Origin: Methanoperedens sp049303315
Lineage (GTDB): Archaea; Halobacteriota; Methanosarcinia; Methanosarcinales; Methanoperedenaceae
Direction: 5' to 3'
Length of the DNA: 64,000 nt
NCBI GenBank assembly: GCA_049303315.1
Contig: JBAQMZ010000015.1
Span: forward strand, 1 to 64,000
The notes beneath the pieces are model-generated. The model made no database searches. It saw nothing but the letters and a program-made list of their open reading frames with translations, and was not told the origin of the DNA. Below, in pieces: positions 1 to 7,715 of this stretch. Position numbers and translations under genes: made by a program. Positions within the stretch are counted from its first letter, which is position 1. Every line of letters starts with the position of its first letter.

Positions 1-109
1 ATAGCGGTAGCTATCTGATAAAACATGCAAATTAAAGAAAAAATGAGAAACGGAGGCAGCATAGGCATGAATATTCATAATATGCTCGAATATCAGGGAA
101 AATTACAAG

Positions 110-247
110 TTAATCGAAATCCTCTAATAATATTCCAATATAAAAGATGAACTTTATTATTTCAAAAATCACACTACCATATGTTATTATAACGTATCCA
201 ATAAAAACTATTCCAATAAGAGCAATTATTTTTTCTGATTTTTCCAC
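110..247 (-). CDS. Small two-helix membrane protein (tentative)
   Basis: A 45-residue reading frame starts at a GTG and ends before the window's left edge. It begins MEKSEKIIALIGIVFIGYVI and is almost entirely hydrophobic, with two likely membrane helices and an acidic LEDFD tail. AAAGGT lies about 12 bases before the GTG, a weak ribosome site. No family is recognised. The composition (charged N-terminus, two clean hydrophobic stretches) argues for a real gene, but the length and the GTG start keep confidence low. Confidence 0.4.
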   Translation of the reverse strand: MEKSEKIIALIGIVFIGYVIITYGSVIFEIIKFIFYIGILLEDFD

Positions 248-300
248 GCATATATACCTTTTTTTATTGGATTTAAAACTTTCTGATGATTATTATCATA

Positions 301-2256
301 TTATTTATTGAAATCCGGCAAAAGCCTGTCAAAATACTTCACAACAACGCATGATTCAGTACATTTCCCGCATCGTGTGCACTCTTTGCTTATTTTAAGC
401 TGCGGCTCAATAACGATAGCGTCGGCAGGACAAACTTTCAGGCACACTCCGCATTTCGTGCACTTCTTCACCCGGATTAATTGCTTTGCCGCATTCTCAA
501 AAAGCGACAATGCCTCTTTTTCATTCGGCGCATTGACAGAGATATGACCTGATGAGAATATCTTGACGCTTGAGCCTTTTGTTTTAACCAGGAGCACCCC
601 GAGGTCTTCTGAGAATACATTATCACCGAGGATGTTGACGATATTCTGTGCTTCATCAAGTGTGAGCCCTGAAACTTTCCCTTCCATCGTATATCCGCCC
701 GTCTTACAGGGCGAAACCCCGCCTGTCACCACGATGCCGAACTCTTCTTTTTTGCCCTTTAATGCTGTACTGATTTTCAGCTCTTCAGCAAGGCGTATCA
801 TCTTGGGCGGCAATATTTTCCAGCGCCAGAATCCATGCCCGATGAATTCATCTGTAACTCCGTGCTCTTTTGCCCATGCCAACAGGTAATCATTCCAGCG
901 CGCAAACAATTCAGGATGCAATTCCCTGACCCGGTAATATTCGGCGCTGAGCTCTGCCGGGCAGAGCCAGCATCCCACGCGTTCAAAACCAAGCTCGTAC
1001 AATGGATTGAATTCAAGTTTCCTGTAATAAATATAGAGCCATACTTCAATGGCGCGCCAGTCGCGTATCGGGAACACGCTCACCTGCCCGGGAATGAAGG
1101 GATTCTCTTCTTTCGGGGCTATCCGCGAACGTGTAAAGGACTCATATTTCCTTTTCCCGTCAATTGTCAAACACTTCCCCCCTCCGCGCGTGCATTCTTC
1201 TATAACGGCGTTGATGGGCGCAAGCTTGCAGACTTTGCAGCACCACCTGAAATCCTTTGCAGGAGGACCAAAACTCGGAAGATTCTCCCAGAAAGCTTCT
1301 TTTGTTTCCACTTCAATAAGCTCGATACTGTTTTCTTTGCAGAATCTTCTTACAAACTCAACCGTTTCCGGAAATTCGATTCCAGTATTTGCGAAAAATA
1401 CCTTTATTGGTTTTTTCACTGCGCTTCGCGTGAGGTCAAGCGTTGTAAGGCTGTCCTTGCCGCCTGAAAAAGAAACATAGACCGGAGAATCCCTGAATTC
1501 TTTCTGGTTTGCAATGCCCCTGATGGTATTTACAGCATCCCTGACAAGCCTTTTCATGTGAGGCGCATTGGCGCGGATAATTTCATCCATGGATGGATTA
1601 CCTGAATGAAAGCTCACTTTTTGCGATTCGATTTTTTTGATCTTTAACGCCTGCCCCGGGTTTTTCAATTCAAAGCTATCGCGATATGATATGCCAAACC
1701 CGCTTAAGTTCCTGGCAATTACAAGAACGATATCTCCTTTCCTGATATCCTCCGAACACTCAAGGACCTCTGTCCCGTCGATGTTTTTCCCGCTCAGATG
1801 CCTCCCGCCTGAGGAGATTTTTACAATTTTACTGGATATGCCTGAATTTATGAGCGCAGAAGCCCCTTCAACCAAGAGGTCAAGCTTGAAAGCGAGTTCC
1901 TTCATATCGAATCTCAACACGCCGAAACGAATCCCATCGACGAGAATCTCGTCTGTCTTATCTTCGCCTGGGATTTTATTCAAAAGAATGAGTTTTCCTG
2001 CAAGAGGATTGCTGCCAAAAAGCTCCAACATCAGGTTGTTGATTATCTTCCTTTCATGCTGCGAGGAAAACCGCACGTCTCCGGGCAGGGAAAGCTCGAT
2101 TTGAGCGCCTTTTTCATGGCATATACCGCACTCTTCCTCAAGCAATGGGATGTTGCACTTGGGGCACCAGAAAATGTAATTTTTATCCTGTTCCCATGCA
2201 GTCGATTGTGCTGGTTTTTGTCTTTGATTCATAGCCAGATTCAGGTTAATATTCAT
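301..2256 (-). CDS. PAPS-reductase-family protein with zinc ribbon, PUA-like domain and 2x[4Fe-4S] ferredoxin
   Basis: A 651-residue multidomain protein. Seen in order: a zinc ribbon (C31, C34, C43, C46), a PUA-like RNA-binding segment at about 105-200, a PP-loop (SGGKDS, 264-269) of the PAPS reductase/adenine nucleotide alpha-hydrolase family, then a C-terminal part ending in two 4Fe-4S motifs (C599/602/605/609 and C626/629/632/636). Related proteins are common in methanogens, where assimilatory sulfate reduction is usually absent, so the substrate need not be PAPS. The PUA-like domain hints at RNA thiolation or another sulfur transfer using the clusters; that is inference. It is transcribed alone. 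A second in-frame ATG eight codons downstream is possible. Confidence 0.8.
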   Translation of the reverse strand: MNINLNLAMNQRQKPAQSTAWEQDKNYIFWCPKCNIPLLEEECGICHEKGAQIELSLPGDVRFSSQHERKIINNLMLELFGSNPLAGKLILLNKIPGEDKTDEILVDGIRFGVLRFDMKELAFKLDLLVEGASALINSGISSKIVKISSGGRHLSGKNIDGTEVLECSEDIRKGDIVLVIARNLSGFGISYRDSFELKNPGQALKIKKIESQKVSFHSGNPSMDEIIRANAPHMKRLVRDAVNTIRGIANQKEFRDSPVYVSFSGGKDSLTTLDLTRSAVKKPIKVFFANTGIEFPETVEFVRRFCKENSIELIEVETKEAFWENLPSFGPPAKDFRWCCKVCKLAPINAVIEECTRGGGKCLTIDGKRKYESFTRSRIAPKEENPFIPGQVSVFPIRDWRAIEVWLYIYYRKLEFNPLYELGFERVGCWLCPAELSAEYYRVRELHPELFARWNDYLLAWAKEHGVTDEFIGHGFWRWKILPPKMIRLAEELKISTALKGKKEEFGIVVTGGVSPCKTGGYTMEGKVSGLTLDEAQNIVNILGDNVFSEDLGVLLVKTKGSSVKIFSSGHISVNAPNEKEALSLFENAAKQLIRVKKCTKCGVCLKVCPADAIVIEPQLKISKECTRCGKCTESCVVVKYFDRLLPDFNK

Positions 2257-2378
2257 AGGTTATGTAATTAAATGTTCGTACCGGGAACCATCCGTCACTT
2301 TTACAAAAACAAATCAAGATGACACACTACCAGCTATCAACACCGGATAAAGCTGCTCCTATCTATTGCAGAGTATAG

Positions 2379-2400
2379 GTTCTTCGTCTTCAAGAACTTT
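2379..2400 (+). terminator. Weak stem-loop before the DUF2178-like operon
   Basis: GTTCTT (2379-2384) pairs with AAGAAC (2392-2397) over a 7-base loop and is followed by TTTT. It lies between the divergent PAPS-reductase-like gene and the membrane operon, so it could end a short upstream transcript; support is structural only. Confidence 0.25.
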
Positions 2401-2431
2401 TAAGTGATATATTTCTAACAAAAAAGAAAGA

Positions 2432-2480
2432 TTTAAATAGTTGTATATACCTAACATAATGTTGTATATAACTAACATAT
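2432..2480 (+). promoter_or_regulatory. TATA box and tandem repeat operator of the membrane operon
   Basis: TTTAAATA (2432-2439) is a good archaeal TATA box. Directly after it are two near-identical copies of a 20-base repeat, GTTGTATATAcCTAACATAa at 2440-2459 and GTTGTATATAaCTAACATAt at 2461-2480, offset by 21 bp, i.e. two helical turns. Their position over the expected transcription start suits a repressor, most simply the XRE protein encoded at the operon's end. Confidence 0.55.
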
Positions 2481-2496
2481 GGGTGGAAAAAAAACC

Positions 2497-2898
2497 ATGG
2501 AAAATAAAATTGAAAATGCGAATACAATATGGTTGATGCTTGTGTGGATATATATCGCCGCAGCCGTTTATATTCTCCTTTACGGCGATTTTTTCTTGAA
2601 AGAGATAGTAACAAGCACTATCGGAGTGGCGCTGATAATTAATTATCTTGTTAGAAAAAGAAAATATAAGGATGAACTCAAGCCTGACGAAATGGCAAGA
2701 AAGATCTCTGAGATGTCTTCTAATATTGCTTTTATATCAACGCTAATAACTATCGCGATACTTGCAATTGCACTTGAAAAGAACCCCTTGCTGATCGATT
2801 CGAAGGGCATATTGGTGGTTCTTGTGTCTGTCACAATATTCTCAAAGATTACAGGTCAATTGTATTATACAAGAGTGAAGGATGATATCGGGTTCTGA
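2497..2898 (+). CDS. DUF2178-like membrane protein, paralogue 1
   Basis: 133 residues with four predicted membrane helices. Between helices 2 and 3 it carries the loop motif DEMARKISEMSSNIAF, the equivalent of the DERxxKI motif of the following genes. I chose the ATG at 2497 because GGGTGG (2481-2486) is correctly placed before it; an ATG at 2479 overlaps the operator repeat. First of six tandem paralogues. The proteins resemble archaeal DUF2178 membrane proteins, whose function is unknown. This copy lacks the RKGD tail and ends KDDIGF. Confidence 0.7.
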   Translation: MENKIENANTIWLMLVWIYIAAAVYILLYGDFFLKEIVTSTIGVALIINYLVRKRKYKDELKPDEMARKISEMSSNIAFISTLITIAILAIALEKNPLLIDSKGILVVLVSVTIFSKITGQLYYTRVKDDIGF

Positions 2899-2912
2899 CA
2901 AGGGTGGTAATC

Positions 2913-3302
2913 ATGAAGAGTGATTATAAAATCCGTATAGGGCTTGGAATTATGCTGCTGCTTCTGGGTATAGCGTTAGAGATAATCGGGAAGGGTGTTT
3001 ACAGCTTAGTTACAAATTTATTTACATTATTCGGTTTAATTCTCATATTAACCAGTGTTATCAGGCATCTAAAATTCCGGGATGAACCAGAAAAGGATGA
3101 AAGGACAACAAAGATAGGCACTTTTGCGATGGCTTATGCATGGTTAGTTACTATGGGAGTCTTGGCTTTACTTGTGTGGTTAGATTATAATAATCTGGTT
3201 AAAATGACTGCTTTCCAAGCTCTTATGGTGATATATTCTGTTTCGCTCTTAGCTGCTGGAGTTTTCGGGTGGTACTTCAAAAGAAAGGGTGACGTGGAAT
3301 GA
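2913..3302 (+). CDS. DUF2178-like membrane protein, paralogue 2
   Basis: 129 residues, four predicted membrane helices, central cytosolic-looking motif DERTTKIGTFAMAYAW and C-terminal KRKGDVE. The start is the ATG at 2913, since AGGGTGG (2901-2907) is its ribosome site; the GTG at 2904 lies inside that site. The stop overlaps the next start as ATGA, so translation is coupled. Function unknown; likely a membrane component made in fixed proportion with its neighbours. Confidence 0.75.
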   Translation: MKSDYKIRIGLGIMLLLLGIALEIIGKGVYSLVTNLFTLFGLILILTSVIRHLKFRDEPEKDERTTKIGTFAMAYAWLVTMGVLALLVWLDYNNLVKMTAFQALMVIYSVSLLAAGVFGWYFKRKGDVE

Positions 3303-3706
3303 AACTCTGGCACAAACATACGGTTCTTTGGATGGCAGTGGCATTGATTTACCTGCTCTGGGGCGCAGCAATAATACTTCACGGGGGCACGCTGGAAGAG
3401 GCGAAAGCCGCAACATATCCGCTAATAATCGTTGTTTTCGTCCTTAGCGGCATATCCGGGCTTGCCCGGATAAAAAGCGATGGGAAATTCTTCAAGCCGG
3501 ATGAACGAACACTAAAATTATCAGGCATCGCCTTTCGCTATTCATGGATTGGCATGATGATGACAGTTGCTGTATTAATAGGAATAGAGGCGCTTTATCC
3601 CGCAAAATTGACAGTGCCCCAGGTTCTTTCGATACTGGGTGCGGCTGTGCTTGCCATTCCGTTTGTGCTTCTTCAGTACTTTGAAAGAAAAGGTGATGCG
3701 GAATGA
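3299..3706 (+). CDS. DUF2178-like membrane protein, paralogue 3
   Basis: 135 residues with four hydrophobic helices, motif DERTLKLSGIAFRYSW after helix 2 and tail FERKGDAE. It starts inside the stop of paralogue 2 and its own stop overlaps paralogue 4 (ATGA). The codons for the upstream KGDVE tail supply the GGTGA ribosome site. Sequence has drifted from its neighbours outside the motif and tail, so the duplication is old. Confidence 0.75.
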   Translation: MKLWHKHTVLWMAVALIYLLWGAAIILHGGTLEEAKAATYPLIIVVFVLSGISGLARIKSDGKFFKPDERTLKLSGIAFRYSWIGMMMTVAVLIGIEALYPAKLTVPQVLSILGAAVLAIPFVLLQYFERKGDAE

Positions 3707-4116
3707 AATTTAGAAAAGACAGGGATATTTCAAAACTTCTTGGATTCTGTTTGGTTGCAATTTTGGCTGGAACATTTATAATTTGGTTCATTCCCCAGAT
3801 TACGATTATTGGGGCTATTTCAATTTCTAGCGGACTGATGGGATTTATAATAGGTTTACGTTTAGCTTCAAAACCAAAAGATTACTTTATGGAAGATGAG
3901 CGGTCTGGAAGAATTAAGGAAAAAGCAGGGTATTATGCGTATGAAATAATGGTGTCTGTGGCGGCAGTAATTATGTTCCTTAATATTGTGAAGTTGTCCC
4001 CCTCGTTAACTCCTTCCAACGATTTCTTGGGTGGAGCTCTTCTAATTTGGGTCATAGGGCTGTACTCTTTCTTGATACTTAAGTGGTATTATAACAAAAA
4101 AGGTGATATCGAATGA
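3703..4116 (+). CDS. DUF2178-like membrane protein, paralogue 4
   Basis: 137 residues, four membrane helices, loop motif DERSGRIKEKAGYYAYE and tail NKKGDIE. Coupled by ATGA overlaps on both sides. AT-richer than the flanking housekeeping genes. No catalytic motif or metal site is visible; a structural or sensing role in the membrane is possible but unproven. Confidence 0.75.
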   Translation: MKFRKDRDISKLLGFCLVAILAGTFIIWFIPQITIIGAISISSGLMGFIIGLRLASKPKDYFMEDERSGRIKEKAGYYAYEIMVSVAAVIMFLNIVKLSPSLTPSNDFLGGALLIWVIGLYSFLILKWYYNKKGDIE

Positions 4117-4541
4117 AACTTAACGAAAATAAAAAACTACTATTGATGAGTAAGATCAGTCTGGCGCTAAGCGTATTCTTGCTCGCGTTTGCATCTTTTT
4201 GGTTCCTTCAAAATATTTATGAAGGAAAACCGTATTATGAGACCTTGATTTTTGTCATTTTTGGCTTGAGTCTTTTGATAACCTCATTTTTCAACATCAA
4301 AAGGTTCAAGGCAGAATCAGAAGGAATAGTAAGAGCTGATGAGCGGTCCCTCAAGGTTGGGGAGAAAGCTGGATCATTTACATTTTTGCTGCTTATTGCT
4401 GTCTTGATCGTTTCCGGCCTGGCTAACATCATCTTTAATTTAAAGCTGGAATATACTAGCACGGTATATGTGATTTCAGTTGCCAGCATGTTTTCGTTTA
4501 TAATTATTGGGCGTTATCTTGACAAAAAGGGTGATGTATAA
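4113..4541 (+). CDS. DUF2178-like membrane protein, paralogue 5
   Basis: 142 residues, four membrane helices, motif DERSLKVGEKAGSFTF and tail DKKGDV. Start overlaps the preceding stop (ATGA) and its TAA overlaps the next ATG as TAATG. The upstream GGTGAT, part of the KGDIE codons of paralogue 4, serves as ribosome site. Function unknown. Confidence 0.75.
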   Translation: MKLNENKKLLLMSKISLALSVFLLAFASFWFLQNIYEGKPYYETLIFVIFGLSLLITSFFNIKRFKAESEGIVRADERSLKVGEKAGSFTFLLLIAVLIVSGLANIIFNLKLEYTSTVYVISVASMFSFIIIGRYLDKKGDV

Positions 4542-4969
4542 TGAAAACCAGAGATATATTACTTCGCCAGTGTCTCGTAGGCGTATTTTTTGTCCTGTGG
4601 GGTATCCTCTGGCTCACATTGTATTATGAAAACACTTTTGGTAAAGCGCTCAGCGGGTTTTTCATAATTCTTGGGATTTTTATGTCGATTAAAACCTACA
4701 GTAAGTGGAAGAAATGGAAGGATTCAGATATCCATACCGACGAGACTCTTACCGACGAGCGCTCGGAGTTAAACCTGCTCAGGGCATCAAGGGCAGGTTT
4801 CAACTTCCTTTACGGATCAATAGCTGTCTTGTTCACATTACTCGGTTTAAGGCTGATAAACGAAATAATATTCACGGCATTGATGGGTCCGGTTTTTGCT
4901 GTCGCCTCTGTCTTATACGTCCTGTTATTTTACAGGTACGAGAAGGGGGTTAATGAGAACGAGAATTAA
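4541..4969 (+). CDS. DUF2178-like membrane protein, paralogue 6
   Basis: 142 residues, four helices, motif TDERSELNLLRASRAGFNF. It is the most divergent of the six and its tail has decayed to RYEKGVNENEN. The end overlaps the XRE regulator by 17 bases, and the regulator's AGGGGGT ribosome site lies within this gene. The array therefore ends in a coupled regulator. Confidence 0.7.
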   Translation: MKTRDILLRQCLVGVFFVLWGILWLTLYYENTFGKALSGFFIILGIFMSIKTYSKWKKWKDSDIHTDETLTDERSELNLLRASRAGFNFLYGSIAVLFTLLGLRLINEIIFTALMGPVFAVASVLYVLLFYRYEKGVNENEN

Positions 4970-5147
4970 AGAGCTCAGGGCAAGATACGATTTAACCCAG
5001 GAAGAGCTTGCTAAAAAGGTAGGTGTAAGAAGAGAAACCATCCTTTTTTTAGAAAAAGGGAAATATAACCCTTCGTTAAAACTTGCATACGATATAGCTA
5101 AAGTCTTAAAATCTAAAATAGAGGAGGTCTTCATTTTTGAGGACTAA
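4953..5147 (+). CDS. Small XRE-family HTH regulator
   Basis: 64 residues starting MRTRIKELRARYDLTQEELA, a classic Cro/C1-type helix-turn-helix (Q-E-E-L-A, then R-R-E-T-I recognition helix, G-K-Y-N-P-S turn) with no effector domain. The ATG at 4953 is chosen because AGGGGGT lies just upstream and the protein begins as the family does; the open frame extends further upstream without that support. Small XRE proteins of this type are often encoded beside membrane proteins and repress their own operon. The tandem repeat at 2440-2480 is the obvious candidate target. Confidence 0.85.
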   Translation: MRTRIKELRARYDLTQEELAKKVGVRRETILFLEKGKYNPSLKLAYDIAKVLKSKIEEVFIFED

Positions 5148-5186
5148 ATCTGGTGTGGTGAACTGATATTAAATCTGGAGGAAAAA

Positions 5187-5831
5187 ATGAACTTTATTGA
5201 AAAAGTAGTTGAAACAATAAAAAACCCGAAAAGCACGATGAAAAACATAGCAGAGCAGCCCATGATCGAGGAGGCTGTTATAATCGTAGGAGTACTGGCA
5301 ATTCTGAGCGCGCTTGGCGCATACGTACGATCCTATACATTGATTATTAATGTTGAGAACATGCCTCCCTCAATGCAATCGATAATAGCCGTAACAGGTG
5401 TTATATTTGCACTGATAGGTCCTTTTCTCATGTGGCTGATAGTCACAGGGATACTCCATTTTATCTCAATGATACTAAGCGGTGAAGGAAAATTCTATCC
5501 TCAGATGATGACAGTCGTCGGTTACAGCATGGTTCCGCTTTTTTTCTCAGGTCTTATTAGCATTATATTCCTTTTGATGATGGAGCCCACGACAATAACA
5601 GTATCTGCAACAAATCCAACGGCAGTGAATGAGATATATAATAATCCCTACGTAATCGGTTCAAGCATAATCGGAACAATAATGCAGGTCTGGGCATCAG
5701 TAATCCTCTTCTTCGGCGTGCAGAGCGCCCACAGGCTTACTCCTATCAAATCAGCAACAGTGGCAGGAATCCCACTGGCAATTAATATAATATCTCTGGT
5801 ATGGAGTTTAAGGAGCATCGGCATCATATGA
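5187..5831 (+). CDS. Yip1-domain membrane protein
   Basis: 214 residues with an N-terminal amphipathic start (MNFIEKVVETIKNPKSTMKN) typical of prokaryotic Yip1-domain proteins, then about five membrane helices. A strong GGAGG stands 7 bases before the ATG. It is first in a tightly packed operon with an ABC ATPase, a secreted/anchored protein and an FtsX-type permease (ATGA overlap with the ATPase). Its role is not known; the context suggests help in assembly or regulation of the exporter. Confidence 0.75.
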   Translation: MNFIEKVVETIKNPKSTMKNIAEQPMIEEAVIIVGVLAILSALGAYVRSYTLIINVENMPPSMQSIIAVTGVIFALIGPFLMWLIVTGILHFISMILSGEGKFYPQMMTVVGYSMVPLFFSGLISIIFLLMMEPTTITVSATNPTAVNEIYNNPYVIGSSIIGTIMQVWASVILFFGVQSAHRLTPIKSATVAGIPLAINIISLVWSLRSIGII

Positions 5832-6502
5832 GGGCTGTTCTAAATATTGAGAATGTATCAAAGTCATATACCCTTGGTAAACTTGCAGTACCTGTACTGC
5901 ACAACGTCAACCTTGCGATCAACGAAGGAGAGTTCGCAGCAATAATGGGTCCCTCAGGCAGCGGAAAAAGCACTCTGATGAACCTGATAGGATGCCTTGA
6001 CAGACCTACATCCGGGAAAATAATAATCGGGGATATGGACATCTCCATCCTCCACGATATGGAGCTTTCGCGCATCAGAGGAAAAAAAATCGGCTTTGTT
6101 TTCCAGACCTTTAACCTGATATCCCGCTTGACTGCGCTTAAAAACGTGGAGCTCCCGATGGTGTACCAGGACATTTCCGGGGCGCAGAGAGAAAAAAGAG
6201 CATCGCGGTTGCTTGGAATGCTCGGTCTTGGAGACAGGGCGAACCATAAACCTGCTGAGCTTTCAGGCGGTCAGCGCCAGAGGGTTGCGATTGCGAGAGC
6301 GCTTGCCAATGGACCTGAGATACTGCTTGCTGATGAGCCGACAGGCAACCTTGATTCAAAAACAGGACAGGAGATCATGCAAATATTTAACAAATTACAT
6401 AATGAGGGGAGGACTATTCTCATGGTGACCCATGATAGAGGGCTTGCGCAGAATTGCGATAGGATTATCAGACTAAAGGATGGGAGGATTGGAGATGAGT
6501 AA
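5828..6502 (+). CDS. ABC transporter ATP-binding protein, MacB/LolD type
   Basis: 224 residues. Walker A GPSGSGKST, Q-loop in FVFQTFNL, signature LSGGQRQRVAIARAL, Walker B LLADEPTGNLDS and H-loop THD are all intact. The PTGNLDSKTG stretch is characteristic of the MacB/LolD/FtsE branch. I place the start at 5828 (ATGA overlap with the Yip1 gene, AAGGAG upstream) rather than the longer frame from 5801. It powers the permease encoded at 7712-8917. Confidence 0.92.
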   Translation: MRAVLNIENVSKSYTLGKLAVPVLHNVNLAINEGEFAAIMGPSGSGKSTLMNLIGCLDRPTSGKIIIGDMDISILHDMELSRIRGKKIGFVFQTFNLISRLTALKNVELPMVYQDISGAQREKRASRLLGMLGLGDRANHKPAELSGGQRQRVAIARALANGPEILLADEPTGNLDSKTGQEIMQIFNKLHNEGRTILMVTHDRGLAQNCDRIIRLKDGRIGDE

Positions 6503-7715
6503 AATCTCAAACATGCAGAAAATTCTGATTGCAATATGTATTATCCTATCTTTAGCAGGTGCATCAGAAGCAGTAGTCATAGATAACTCTTTACAGATCA
6601 GCCTTATAAAATACGACCCTTATCCAGTCAGTCCAGATTCGGATTTCAGCATATGGGTACAGGTGAAAAACGTAGGTGACAGCGACGTAAGCGGAGCATC
6701 CATAGAGTTTGTGCCGAAATACCCTTTCTCTGTTAAAAATGAGAGCGCTGTAAAATATCCCGGAACAATAAGAAAAAACGATGAGGCGATCTATAAATTC
6801 ACAGCGCATGTTGATAAGAACGCCTATGTCGGAACGAACACTATTGAAATAGGCTACAGGGTGGATGGCTCTTTTGCAAAAAGAGAGTTTGATATCGAAG
6901 TCGGAAGCGACGTAGTAGATGCAAAAGGGACTGTCAGGCTTGAGAAATTTACGCTTCAACCTGAGGTACTCATGACTGGCGATACCGCAACTGTTACTAT
7001 TACTCTGAAGAACAGCGCATCCGAGTACACCATCAAAATGGACGGCAAGGATTACAGCATGAACGCGCAGATACAATCGGCAGAGCTTCTCGGAAATGAG
7101 TTCATTGATGTGACCAGCGAACCCTATTACAATGCAGGTATCTTAGGTCCAGGCGATTCTCTTGACCTTTCATACACGGCCAGGGTCAAGAATAATACGC
7201 CTGATGGCACATACTTCCTTGATTTTAATCTTAAAGGAAGCGCGAGACTCTACAGCCTGAACCTGAAGATACCTATAAGGGTGGACTCTTCGTCCATACA
7301 AACTGCTCTATCGGGAACACCGGAATTGAACCCAGGCAATATCGTACTCAATGTGGCGAACAACAGGCCGAACACTTTGCAGGCAGCTTCAGTCATTCCG
7401 ATGGGTAATGCCACATTCGAGCCTGCCGAGTATTTTATCGGCACCATGGAACCTGATGAGCTTTTTACGGTTAAATTCGACATGAAGCCAAGCAATCCGC
7501 AGGAGAATTTAAAGTTCATGCTCAGGTTCAAGAACGGGAACAACTGGCATGAATCCGAGCCACTGACAGTTATGCTTAACGGCTCAAAGACCATACAAAC
7601 CCAGGGTGCAGACAAGCCATCCTTCCTGCCTGTAATAGCCATCATTGCAGCAGTGCTTATAATAATTGCCGGGTTCTTTGTATATATGAGGCGCAGGAGA
7701 GCGAAATCGGGATGA
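6495..7715 (+). CDS. Secreted, membrane-anchored NEW3/CARDB-type protein of the ABC operon
   Basis: 406 residues. A signal peptide (KILIAICIILSLAGASEA) is followed by repeated beta-sandwich segments of the S-layer/NEW3/CARDB kind and a C-terminal helix (PVIAIIAAVLIIIAGFFVYM) with RRRR stop-transfer. The ATG at 6495 is preferred over 6480 since GGAGG falls between them. It thus faces the outside, tethered at its C-terminus. Archaeal MacB-like operons often carry such a protein in place of the bacterial periplasmic adaptor; it may receive or present the exported substrate. Confidence 0.8.
   Translation: MSKISNMQKILIAICIILSLAGASEAVVIDNSLQISLIKYDPYPVSPDSDFSIWVQVKNVGDSDVSGASIEFVPKYPFSVKNESAVKYPGTIRKNDEAIYKFTAHVDKNAYVGTNTIEIGYRVDGSFAKREFDIEVGSDVVDAKGTVRLEKFTLQPEVLMTGDTATVTITLKNSASEYTIKMDGKDYSMNAQIQSAELLGNEFIDVTSEPYYNAGILGPGDSLDLSYTARVKNNTPDGTYFLDFNLKGSARLYSLNLKIPIRVDSSSIQTALSGTPELNPGNIVLNVANNRPNTLQAASVIPMGNATFEPAEYFIGTMEPDELFTVKFDMKPSNPQENLKFMLRFKNGNNWHESEPLTVMLNGSKTIQTQGADKPSFLPVIAIIAAVLIIIAGFFVYMRRRRAKSG

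Noticed and set aside
2390..2614. Minus-strand frame in the operon promoter region
   Set aside because: It runs over the TATA box, operator and first gene; basic, low-complexity translation with no ribosome site.
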